From positions 1 to 64,000 of the forward strand of contig JAHBUH010000014.1 of assembly GCA_019638185.1 (NCBI GenBank): a DNA stretch of 64,000 nt, read 5' to 3'. This document shows positions 1 to 7,177 of the stretch, piece by piece (position 1 is the stretch's first letter; each line of letters begins with the position of its first letter). The notes under the pieces were generated by a model, which worked only from the letters and a program-made list of their open reading frames with translations, had not been told where the DNA came from and made no database searches. Made by a program: the position numbers and the translations under genes. This DNA comes from Leadbetterella sp. (GTDB lineage: Bacteria > Bacteroidota > Bacteroidia > Cytophagales > Spirosomataceae).

Positions 1-461
1 CACAAATTGGTGCTTTTTTAATCCCGTTTGTTGATGGTGATGCTGCTGGCAATGGGTATGTAACTAATTTAAAAAATACTCTTCCAAAACCACCATTTGT
101 TTTACAATTAAAAAATAATCATTATCTAGAACATCTTTTAGCATGGATTTTACTACCATCAAATTTTCAAGATGAGCGAAATCTTAAAACTATTCTAGAC
201 AACAAACCAATTAACTACTATGATATAAACCAGTTAGGTGATTTACTTGCTAATGACTATAAAAGTTACTGGAAAGTACACGATGACTTAATAGAATTGA
301 TGGTTGCCAGTTCAGAAATGACATTAAAAGTAAAAAAAATAATAAATGCCTTTGATAAGATAGTATTAACTTGTGACTCTAATAGCTTGAATCCTGATTG
401 GGTAATAAATACCGTTGAATCAAATTCAGATACGACCGTATTAACTCTGAATATATATTAA
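1..461 (+). CDS. C-terminal part of an ATPase/TOPRIM (OLD-family-like) nuclease, cut by the window start
   Basis: The frame is open from base 3 to the TAA at 459-461, giving about 152 residues without a start. Near its beginning the fragment reads PFVDGDAAGNGY: a hydrophobic strand followed by DGD and a glycine-rich turn. This is the metal-binding DxD of a TOPRIM domain as found in OLD-family ATP-dependent endonucleases. The rest is a charged helical tail. The stop lies one base before the ATG of an SF1 helicase, so the two are one operon. OLD-type nuclease plus UvrD-like helicase is the known GajA/GajB layout of the Gabija anti-phage system. The ATPase half is outside the window, so the family call rests on the DGD motif and the partner. 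Another TOPRIM-containing defence protein is possible. Confidence 0.6.
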   Translation, partial: QIGAFLIPFVDGDAAGNGYVTNLKNTLPKPPFVLQLKNNHYLEHLLAWILLPSNFQDERNLKTILDNKPINYYDINQLGDLLANDYKSYWKVHDDLIELMVASSEMTLKVKKIINAFDKIVLTCDSNSLNPDWVINTVESNSDTTVLTLNIY

Positions 462-462
462 A

Positions 463-1836
463 ATGGGAAAGGTCAAAGTATTCACTGGACAAGCTGGAAC
501 TGGGAAAACTTTTTCATTGATGCAATCATTGTCTCAAATTATTCCAGAAAGAGAATGGTTAAAATTTGAAACAATACTAGCGTTGACTTTTATGCATGGT
601 TCAAGGAAAAGGCTTGAAACAAATCTTAAGTTTGTTAAAACAGATTTTAAAGTTCGTTATGAATGCTCAACAATAGACAGCTTTGCTCTGACAATGCTAA
701 ATTGGTTCAGAAGTTACATAGGTATTTCTAAGATTATACGACCAAACGAAGAAGTTGTTTCAGAAAATGAGTTTGAACACTTCATGAGCCTAGAAATGGT
801 AAGAGAAAAAACAGTGCATCTTCTACAATTCGATTCAGTGAGAAGGTTTATTGAAAATTCGTATCCATATATTGTCATAGATGAATTTCAAGATTGTACC
901 GGGACCTTATTAGAAATAGTTAAACAACTTTCAAATTCGACAAATATTCTGATCGCTTCTGATCAATTTCAGCAGCTATCGAATCCTGAAAGTAAGGAAG
1001 GTATGCAATGGATTATTGAAAGTCAATTTGAACATAAAAATTTAAATGAGAGTGGAGTAAAAAGAACTAATAATAATAAAATATTAGTATCGGCAACATG
1101 CCTTAGAACTGGAGTTCGTACAGAAGGTTCAAAAATTAAAATTTTTCCTTGCCCTGGAGGTAAAAAGGGCTCATTCCCACTCGCTGAATATCATTTAAAA
1201 GCTAATATATATTATACTCTCGCATGTGGAAACATAGCTATTATCTCACCAACACAAAATAGTCCTTTTGTAAGTCGGTTATTAGAGAGTCTTTCAATAC
1301 CATATACGTACAAAAAGGCTCCCTTTAAAACAATAGGCCCATATAATCAGCTATTAGGTTTTGAAAATTCTGTAGATATTGACGAATTAGTTAAAGATTT
1401 ACCAAGATCTCCTTTTACCAAAAAGGCTCTTAAAGAGCTAAAAACAAAAAACCAGTTTATATTAAATAAATGTGTGGATAGGTTAAATAAAAGGCTCTCC
1501 CTTAGGGGCATTGACACAATTTCTTATGATGATTTTTATTACGTACTTAAACAAACAGCTCACACTTATGACAACTTTTACAAGAAGGAAAATACTGCAA
1601 AACTTATTTTTACAACAGTACATGGCGCTAAAAATCGTGAATTTGACAACGTAATAGTTTTGTGGCCTTACAATGTTACAAGCAACTTGATGCAGAAACG
1701 TAAACTACTATATAATGCAATTACTAGAGCAAAACAAAATGCTGTTGTTATTATACAGTATAAGTCAGACAAAGTTGCTGACTTGGCGAATGATGATTTA
1801 TTCGGATTAATTATAGACGAAATTAATAACCAATAA
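463..1836 (+). CDS. SF1 (UvrD/Rep-like) DNA helicase, Gabija GajB-like
   Basis: A compact 457-residue superfamily 1 helicase. Visible motifs are Walker A GQAGTGKT (9-16), a Ia-like segment near 42-51, motif II DEFQD (140-144), motif V around TVHGAKNREFDNV (385-397) and motif VI YNAITRAKQ (417-425) with the arginine finger. It is much shorter than housekeeping UvrD/PcrA (about 700 residues) and close to the size of GajB. It starts one base after the stop of the TOPRIM nuclease gene, so translation is probably coupled. In Gabija the helicase partner works with the nuclease against phage; I infer the same here from size and context, not from a search. The DNA is A+T-rich compared with the window after 3.9 kb, which fits recent transfer. 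Confidence 0.75.
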   Translation: MGKVKVFTGQAGTGKTFSLMQSLSQIIPEREWLKFETILALTFMHGSRKRLETNLKFVKTDFKVRYECSTIDSFALTMLNWFRSYIGISKIIRPNEEVVSENEFEHFMSLEMVREKTVHLLQFDSVRRFIENSYPYIVIDEFQDCTGTLLEIVKQLSNSTNILIASDQFQQLSNPESKEGMQWIIESQFEHKNLNESGVKRTNNNKILVSATCLRTGVRTEGSKIKIFPCPGGKKGSFPLAEYHLKANIYYTLACGNIAIISPTQNSPFVSRLLESLSIPYTYKKAPFKTIGPYNQLLGFENSVDIDELVKDLPRSPFTKKALKELKTKNQFILNKCVDRLNKRLSLRGIDTISYDDFYYVLKQTAHTYDNFYKKENTAKLIFTTVHGAKNREFDNVIVLWPYNVTSNLMQKRKLLYNAITRAKQNAVVIIQYKSDKVADLANDDLFGLIIDEINNQ

Positions 1837-1862
1837 ACTACAAATCTATAATTTTTTATTGG
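1830..1862. terminator. Inverted repeat between convergent genes, possible terminator
   Basis: CCAATAAA at 1830-1837 pairs with TTTATTGG at 1855-1862 around a 17-base loop. A T-run sits inside the second arm. The repeat overlaps the helicase stop codon and lies just before the end of the convergent gene, where a two-way terminator is expected. The stem is short and A+T-rich. Confidence 0.35.
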
Positions 1863-1880
1863 ATGGTGCCTGGCAATTAA

Positions 1881-2591
1881 TTATCCTTTGGAGAGGACTT
1901 GCTTCATTTTTGAAATTACACTCTCCAAATAATCAAATACTTCAAGGTTACTTAAAAAAATATCCTTTGAATAATTTATATAGTAACTACTGCCATTAGT
2001 CTCCATAACCCTTAAAACCGGCCTAAAATCAGGATAAAGAAAGAACAATTTACCATGAGTAAATCTATCTCTATCAACTACATAGTTTTCATAAATTTGC
2101 CTGAATTTTTTACGCTTACTACTATCATTTAGCTCTTCTATTTCATAAAAAGAATCGTCAGTCTTAATTATTAATCTCATAATATTCTTGAGATTACCAT
2201 ATGTTAGAATTTCTAAACTCTTCTCTATATGATATTCTCGCATTTTTTCACACTCAGCGCTTCGTTTATAAAAGGCCTCTACATCATTTTTTTCAAAATA
2301 TTCTCTAATAAAAAAATGGAGGTTATCCTTATTAATCTCACCTAACCGAACAATTTTACCAACTCCATAAGTATAATTGTTAAATTTGTAACCTAACTCC
2401 TTAGTGAACATTTCATCCACAACAGGTAAATGAAATTTACCACCTCCCTCTTTTTCGTTTGTAAGAACTAAAGTAGGAAAAACTAAAATGTCAACAAATT
2501 CTCCTTCTATGTAAACTTTTTGATGTGTAGAAAATTCAACTATTAGTGCTTCTTCATCAATATTTAAGATATCGGGTCTAATAATATGCAT
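1881..2591 (-). CDS. Unknown protein of a probable defence island, with R-x4-H (HEPN-like) motif
   Basis: A 236-residue protein that I do not recognise. It has no signal peptide or membrane segment. The N-terminal half is beta-rich and the middle (about 100-170) is strongly helical and charged. A conspicuous motif RDRFTHG at 174-180 gives R-x4-H (R174, H179), the spacing of the catalytic motif in HEPN RNases, where the histidine is often followed by glycine. It is convergent to the helicase and shares its A+T-rich composition, so it may be island cargo rather than part of the same operon. The HEPN reading rests on one short motif and is tentative. Confidence 0.5.
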   Translation of the reverse strand: MHIIRPDILNIDEEALIVEFSTHQKVYIEGEFVDILVFPTLVLTNEKEGGGKFHLPVVDEMFTKELGYKFNNYTYGVGKIVRLGEINKDNLHFFIREYFEKNDVEAFYKRSAECEKMREYHIEKSLEILTYGNLKNIMRLIIKTDDSFYEIEELNDSSKRKKFRQIYENYVVDRDRFTHGKLFFLYPDFRPVLRVMETNGSSYYINYSKDIFLSNLEVFDYLESVISKMKQVLSKG

Positions 2592-2697
2592 ACCTTAACA
2601 GTTTAACTATCTATAAAGTAAAATACACGTAACTGTAATTTTAATCATTCATTTGCGATATGATCTAATATTACAATAAAAATATGGTAAATTGTAA

Positions 2698-3144
2698 TTA
2701 CTTACCAATCAACTTCTCCAACCTCGCCAACATCTCATCTTTCTCCTTCAACATTCTCTCATACAATTCAATCTTTTCTGCATTCAGCTTTTTGATTTCT
2801 TCCAGTGCTTCCAACCATTTTTCAATAGGATTGATATTGGTTATAGGATGTATACTTACGCCACTTGATTGATCATGTGTATTAAATGTATTCGATATAA
2901 TATTCACCGCCTGCTCCTCATCAAAATTCTTAATTGCCTCCACAGGAATTTTCAAGGCCTCGGAAATTTGCTGTAACAGAGTATTGTCAATAGTCTCCTT
3001 TTGCTCTAACAAAGAAATCTTTTGTTGGTTCCAGTCTTCGCCCAGTTCGAAGGCCAGGGCGTCTTGCTTGATGCCAAGCATTTCGCGGAAGCGTTTTACG
3101 TTGCGGCCTTCGTGAATCTTCAGGTGTTTGGTGGTATGTGTCAT
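2698..3144 (-). CDS. XRE-family helix-turn-helix regulator with C-terminal coiled coil
   Basis: 148 residues. An XRE/Cro-type HTH spans roughly residues 12-68 (GRNVKRFREMLGIKQDALA, then a recognition helix near QQKISLLEQ). A linker follows, and residues about 108-148 form a charged coiled coil likely to mediate dimerisation. Soluble regulators of this form, with a conserved start near KIHEGRNVKRFREM, are widespread in Bacteroidota; their targets are mostly unknown. It lies between the defence-type genes and the SymE-like gene and may regulate either. A -7-like box lies upstream at 3233-3240. Confidence 0.8.
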   Translation of the reverse strand: MTHTTKHLKIHEGRNVKRFREMLGIKQDALAFELGEDWNQQKISLLEQKETIDNTLLQQISEALKIPVEAIKNFDEEQAVNIISNTFNTHDQSSGVSIHPITNINPIEKWLEALEEIKKLNAEKIELYERMLKEKDEMLARLEKLIGK

Positions 3145-3232
3145 CGTTTAAAATATTTTTTTGGTTATCATTTAATTTGGCAAGTACTTCGCCATAATGG
3201 GGTGATTACAGGTCAGTAAAATTGCGTAGAAA

Positions 3233-3240
3233 CAAAAGTA
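3233..3240 (-). promoter_or_regulatory. -7 promoter element (TACTTTTG) upstream of the XRE gene
   Basis: On the minus strand this reads TACTTTTG, a match to the Bacteroidota TAnnTTTG element. It would start transcription near 3226, leaving a leader of about 80 bases before the ATG at 3144. No convincing -33 box is seen at the expected spacing. Confidence 0.4.
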
Positions 3241-3381
3241 GTGTTTCTTTCAGAAAAAGAACGGTATAAAGATATGTAAAAAACATATAAATCGCTCACC
3301 AGCTACGGTAAAATACAAATTCACGGAGTGGGATACCTGCCGGCGTCAGTCAAACTTTGCAGAGACAAAACGAAAATAATT

Positions 3382-3660
3382 ATGAAACGAGTTCGCACCA
3401 TCAAGATTTATGATAAGTATACCACCCGAGGGAAAGACCCTGAAATCAGGCTAACCGGTAAATGGCTGGAAGCCTTCGGGTTCAAAATCGGCCATCATGT
3501 AGAAATAGCTACCCGAAAGAATAAGCTGACCATTACCCTGATACCTGACAGCGGACCGGAGAAAGATTATATGACCCTTCTTAAAGGAGAATTACTTAAG
3601 AAATGGTCGAAGGGAGACAGGGCAGCAGAACGCAAGTGTTTATCAAAGGCGGGGATGTGA
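3382..3660 (+). CDS. SymE-like protein (type I toxin family fold)
   Basis: 92 residues from the ATG at 3382. A GTG at 3328 would add 18 residues with no family resemblance, so the ATG is preferred. The core (EIRLTGKWLEAFGFKIGHHV, then ITLI) is the hallmark of SymE-like proteins, an AbrB-type fold. The founder, SymE of Escherichia coli, is an SOS-induced toxic protein held off by the antisense RNA SymR. Many Bacteroidota carry several homologues of unproven toxicity. The C-terminal 35 residues are basic. The gene stands alone beside the A+T-rich island and is followed by an intergenic repeat. I could not identify an antisense promoter by eye. Confidence 0.7.
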   Translation: MKRVRTIKIYDKYTTRGKDPEIRLTGKWLEAFGFKIGHHVEIATRKNKLTITLIPDSGPEKDYMTLLKGELLKKWSKGDRAAERKCLSKAGM

Positions 3661-3763
3661 GGTATTTTGGAGGAAGGGTTTTAAACTGATAGTTCTGGTT
3701 CTTAACAGCTTGATTAGAAAATTTTGTACTATGATACTCGTTTGAGGTAGGTTGTACAGGCTC

Positions 3764-3866
3764 GGTTCTCTAGAGCTTCGCTCGCAAACTTCGCACTGTC
3801 GTGCTCGTTTGTGCTCGAACTGACAGAAAGGACTGCTACTTGTCAGTTCGAGCGTAGTCGAGAACC
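3764..3866. repeat. Intergenic inverted repeat family, copy A
   Basis: Begins GGTTCTCTAGAGCTTCGCTC and ends at the mirror TGTCAGTTCGAGCG...GAGAACC (3841-3866). Outer arms GGTTCTC/GAGAACC and inner arms CTCGAACTGACA/TGTCAGTTCGAG are complementary, so the whole 103 bases can fold as one long hairpin. The same sequence recurs at 4945-5060 and 22666-22816. It encodes no protein and lacks transposase or target duplications. It fills most of the 3661-3904 gap between convergent genes. Confidence 0.85.
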
Positions 3867-3904
3867 ACGTGAGTAGAAAGCTATCTTAAATATTCAAAGT
3901 ACTC

Positions 3905-4777
3905 CTACCTCCGAATCGCTTCCGCCACTTCCACCGGCAAATCAGATTCCAGAATATCGGCACCCGCAGAGAATATGCTGCGGTAAGCCTCGGCGCGGGC
4001 CTGGGGGTCTTTCAGTTTGTCGTAGACTGGGGCGGCGGAGATCATGCATCTTATGCCGCGGGCGTGGAGGAGGTCGTACATTTTTTTGTTTTCGGGCTTG
4101 TTTTCGGAGCCGATGTAGGCGATCATGTTTTTCCAGGGGACGCCGGCGGCTTCGTACTCTTTCATGGCCTCCTCGGTTTTTACAAAGGCGCTCATCATGC
4201 GTTTGGGGTTATCGTGGTAATAAAAGAGGGCCTGTTCGGCGGTGTGTACCGTTACCATCATGTAGGTGTCGGCCTTGTTTTTACGGATGATTTCGGTGAT
4301 CATCTGCATGGGTACGTCTTTCTTGTCGAGGTTCAGGACGGTTCTGCCTTTGGCCCAGTCCATAGCCTCCTGCAGGGTAGGAATCCGGTACGGGGTGAGG
4401 TTTCCTTCGGCGTCTTTCAGGCGGAGTTTTTTTACTTCTTCCCAGGTGTAGTCGGCCAGCTTGCCGGTGCCGTTGGTTGTGCGGTCCAGTGTGGCGTCAT
4501 GCAGGAGGACGATCACGCTGTCTTTGGTCAGCCGGGGATCGATCTCGAAAAAGGCCGGGGTATGGTTCAGCACATATTCGAAGCCTTCGATGGCGTTTTC
4601 GGGGTAGCCGGCGATGTGCGTGCCGCGATGCCCGCTGATGATCTTGCGGCCGTCATCGGGATGGCCGAACCAGGCACTGATGGCTTTGAAGTTTTTGAAT
4701 TTCAAGCGGTGCTTTTGCGCTTCGGAGGAGAAGGTTACGCAAAGGAGGGTCAGGAGTGATAAAAAAATCTTGTTCAT
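3905..4777 (-). CDS. Exported glycerophosphodiester phosphodiesterase (GDPD family)
   Basis: 290 residues with a cleavable signal peptide (MNKIFLSLLTLLCVTFSSEA). GDPD-fold TIM barrel with its hallmark residues: SGHRG (H50, R51), the PEN loop at 59-61, FEID (E78, D80) and LLHDATLDRTTNGTG (H93). These bind the divalent metal and the phosphodiester, giving sn-glycerol 3-phosphate plus an alcohol in classical members; the head-group specificity here is unknown. It ends the long minus-strand gene set after a 305-base gap filled with repeats, so it may have its own promoter. Its phosphodiesterase activity matches the phosphoesterase theme of that gene set. Confidence 0.88.
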   Translation of the reverse strand: MNKIFLSLLTLLCVTFSSEAQKHRLKFKNFKAISAWFGHPDDGRKIISGHRGTHIAGYPENAIEGFEYVLNHTPAFFEIDPRLTKDSVIVLLHDATLDRTTNGTGKLADYTWEEVKKLRLKDAEGNLTPYRIPTLQEAMDWAKGRTVLNLDKKDVPMQMITEIIRKNKADTYMMVTVHTAEQALFYYHDNPKRMMSAFVKTEEAMKEYEAAGVPWKNMIAYIGSENKPENKKMYDLLHARGIRCMISAAPVYDKLKDPQARAEAYRSIFSAGADILESDLPVEVAEAIRR

Positions 4778-4944
4778 AACTATAAAATAAGTTCTTAATA
4801 AATAATTCTAAATGAGTTATCAACTATCACCTCGATAGTAGTCAACCGCTAATCAGCTACTCTGGCAAGTTTCGGGTTCTCACCCTTAAATTGTACTCGG
4901 CGTGCCCCTCGTCTTCGCTCGGGGTGACAAGTGGCAGCCGCTCA

Positions 4945-5060
4945 TGTCAGTTCGAGCGCAGTCGAGAACCGAACACAAACGAACACAAGAGCGCGAAGTT
5001 TGCGAGCGAAGCTCTCGAGAACCGAACACAAACAAGCGCGAGTGACTTGTTCGTTAACCT
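4945..5060. repeat. Intergenic inverted repeat family, copy B (compound)
   Basis: TGTCAGTTCGAGCGCAGTCG at 4945 runs into GAGAACC at 4970. It is followed by GAACACAAACGAACACAAGA and a second GTTTGCGAGCGAAGCTCTCG arm ending in GAGAACC near 5033. Part of the unit is repeated and the order differs from copy A. A related CTCGGGGTGACA piece precedes it at about 4916. Together these occupy nearly all of the 4778-5082 gap, in which I see no gene. Confidence 0.8.
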
Positions 5061-5082
5061 CCGGCGCTCTTACAAAAATAAA

Positions 5083-5679
5083 TCACAATTTAGAATTCAG
5101 CAATTCCAGCGTAAATCCTTCATCATTACTTAACGTAAACCGCGTAACGGAGGAGTTCTGCTGTACTATGCGCCGGTAGTTGGCCAAAGGCATACCCAAC
5201 TTGTGCGCCATAAACAGTCGATTCACCCCGTTATGGGCTACCACCAGGAAAGTACCCTCCTGGTGCGTACCCAGCAGCTCTTCAAAAAAGGCATCTACCC
5301 GGCTCACTATCTCCTGCCCGGTTTCTCCGTTTACCCCGGCTCTGTTAGTAGAGGGATCTGCGCTCCATTTTTCCCATGAATCAGGGTGTTCTTCTATAAA
5401 CTGCTTACGGGTCTTGCCCTCCCACAATCCGAAATCTACTTCAATGAGGCGCTTATCTTTCGTCACCTCCCTGCCCGATACAATCTGCGCGGTCTTGTAG
5501 GCGCGCAGCAGCGGTGAAGAGTAAACGCCTGTAAAGTTCACGCCCTCCAACTGTCGACGTACGGCTTCGGCCTGAGCACGTCCTTTGGCATTCACCGGGA
5601 TGTCAGTACGGCCGCAGTAGCGGTTATTTTGCGCATTAAAATCGGTTTCTCCGTGTCTTAAGAGGTATATGGTCAGCAT
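5083..5679 (-). CDS. Histidine phosphatase superfamily (phosphoglycerate-mutase-like) phosphatase
   Basis: 198 residues. The LRHGETDFN signature (R8, H9, G10, E11) carries the phospho-accepting histidine. R59 and E87 are at the usual places, and the second catalytic histidine is in VVAHNGVNR (H149). Length and motifs fit CobC/PhoE-like broad phosphatases rather than true glycolytic mutases. No signal peptide, so cytoplasmic. It follows the FGGY kinase gene by 58 bases and probably removes phosphate from a sugar or polyol phosphate of the same pathway; the substrate cannot be read from sequence. Confidence 0.85.
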   Translation of the reverse strand: MLTIYLLRHGETDFNAQNNRYCGRTDIPVNAKGRAQAEAVRRQLEGVNFTGVYSSPLLRAYKTAQIVSGREVTKDKRLIEVDFGLWEGKTRKQFIEEHPDSWEKWSADPSTNRAGVNGETGQEIVSRVDAFFEELLGTHQEGTFLVVAHNGVNRLFMAHKLGMPLANYRRIVQQNSSVTRFTLSNDEGFTLELLNSKL

Positions 5680-5683
5680 AGTT

Positions 5684-5724
5684 TTAGCTATTAGCTATCA
5701 GCCGTCAGCTATCAGTGAGTAGCT
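5684..5724. repeat. AGCTAT-type low-complexity repeat inside the operon
   Basis: Three imperfect repeats of the AGCTATTAG/AGCTATCAG type with an inserted CCGTC, in the 58-base gap between the FGGY kinase and phosphatase genes. Related AGCTAT-rich spacers occur at 30849-30973 and 52902-53007. Confidence 0.5.
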
Positions 5725-5737
5725 GCCGGGCTGAGGA

Positions 5738-7177
5738 TTAAAGGATGTTTCTTTTTTTGAGTTCAATAATAAAATTACGGTAGCTATGCTCGTAGTCACT
5801 GATCATAGACGCTACAGGTTCCACCACTTTTTCGGGCCGGATCATGGCCTCTGCCGCTTCCGAAAGCGAAGAGTAATACGTACCAGATGCCGCCAGAACC
5901 GCCGCACCAGCTGCACCGGAAGTGTTTTTCATTTTTTGCACCGGCACCTGCATTACCGTGCTTCGGATGCTCAGCCAGACATCGCTGTTGCTACCGCCCC
6001 CGGCAGAAAATACCCGGTCCACTTTTTCGCCCGAAAGCTCGCGGATGCGCTCATAGGCATAACGTTCCACATAGGCCACGCCTTCCATGCAGGCGGCAAA
6101 AAGTTCTTCCTCCGTCCATTCGGTGTTCCAGAAGCCTGAGGCCTGCGGAGCGAAGAAGGGGAATCGTTCGCCTTTCTGTAACAGCGGCCAGGCGGTCAGC
6201 CCGGTAGGAATGAGCTGGGCGGCTTTTGCGTTCAGGGCCGCCAGATCTCGATTTCCGAACAGTCGGGTTACCCAGTCGGCACCGGTATTGCTGGCTCCGC
6301 CGGGCATCCAATAGCCTTCGGGGTGGCGGTGGTTATAAATAGCGCCGGTTTCGTCGCGGATTTCGTTCCGGGTCACCCCTTTGATCACCAGCGTGGTGCC
6401 GATGGTGGTATTCCACTGCCCGGGCTGCACGGCGCCGGAGGCCACCTGGGAAACACAGCCGTCGGTCATGCCGGTGGTGACAGTGACATCGGTAGGTAAT
6501 CCCCATTTTTCAGCAAGGTCTTTCCGGAGGGGAGCTATCGGTGTGCCCGAAGGTTTTACTTCCTGCAGCCATTCCTTGCGGATGCCCAGCCCGGAAAGAT
6601 ATTCCGGCCAGGTCAGATGATGCAGGTCGAAGCCAGATTTGAGGGCATTAGTATAGTCGGTTACGGCATACTCACCGCACAAACGGCCGGTGATAAAATC
6701 GGACGCATGGATAAATTTGGACAGCTTCTCCGCCTGCTCCGGGAAATGATCCAGGAACCAAAGCATTTTGGGCAGTCCGCTGGAGGTATTGAATGCCCGG
6801 TAGCCGGGAATCCGGTTTTCTTCTGCGGCGGCTTTGCACCGGGCAGCTTCTTTATCCGACCGCTGATCGCTGTACATGAGAGCGGCGTGAAGCGGGTTAC
6901 TGTCTTTGTCTATCGGGATGATGGTGCCGGAAGTAGAGGTTACCGCCACGGCTTTTACGAGCGATAAGTCAACGGATGCGCGGGCTTCGTTTAAAACGGA
7001 TTCCATCAAGAGGGAGGTGATTTCCCACCATTCTTCCGGCGACTGCTCCTCACGCGAGTTTTCGGTGAGGGCAAAGGCCTGATCGTGGGCCGAAATGAGA
7101 AGGCCTGTTTCATCTAAAAGTGCCACTCTGGCTCCCTGGGTGCCTATGTCTATTCCTATGAAATATGCTTTGTTCAT
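5738..7177 (-). CDS. FGGY-family carbohydrate kinase, D-ribulokinase/xylulokinase-like
   Basis: 479 residues with the ASKHA fold. The phosphate-1 loop is GIDIGTQGARVAL (8-20). A TTGMTDGC segment near 240 carries the catalytic Asp, GTTLVIKG forms phosphate-2, GGASNTGADW follows, and the C-terminal adenosine motif SAGGGSNSD is near 393. The TDGC and GGASNTG pair with a YNHRHPEG segment resembles D-ribulose kinases more than classic xylulokinases. It would phosphorylate a ketose or polyol in the cytoplasm. It overlaps the preceding FGGY gene by 4 bases (ATGA), so the two kinases are translationally coupled. The substrate is inferred only from fold and context. Confidence 0.85.
   Translation of the reverse strand: MNKAYFIGIDIGTQGARVALLDETGLLISAHDQAFALTENSREEQSPEEWWEITSLLMESVLNEARASVDLSLVKAVAVTSTSGTIIPIDKDSNPLHAALMYSDQRSDKEAARCKAAAEENRIPGYRAFNTSSGLPKMLWFLDHFPEQAEKLSKFIHASDFITGRLCGEYAVTDYTNALKSGFDLHHLTWPEYLSGLGIRKEWLQEVKPSGTPIAPLRKDLAEKWGLPTDVTVTTGMTDGCVSQVASGAVQPGQWNTTIGTTLVIKGVTRNEIRDETGAIYNHRHPEGYWMPGGASNTGADWVTRLFGNRDLAALNAKAAQLIPTGLTAWPLLQKGERFPFFAPQASGFWNTEWTEEELFAACMEGVAYVERYAYERIRELSGEKVDRVFSAGGGSNSDVWLSIRSTVMQVPVQKMKNTSGAAGAAVLAASGTYYSSLSEAAEAMIRPEKVVEPVASMISDYEHSYRNFIIELKKRNIL

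Noticed and set aside
2684-2872. Small plus-strand hydrophobic protein
   Set aside because: Lies opposite the coiled-coil end of the XRE regulator; its Ser/Phe/Ile-rich content is what a Lys/Glu-rich helix gives on the other strand.
4064-4759. Plus-strand frame of 231 codons
   Set aside because: Antisense shadow of the GDPD gene, whose catalytic motifs are all in place.
3764-5060. CRISPR array or insertion sequence
   Set aside because: Copies are few, irregularly spaced, rearranged and self-complementary, with no spacers of equal length, no cas genes and no transposase.
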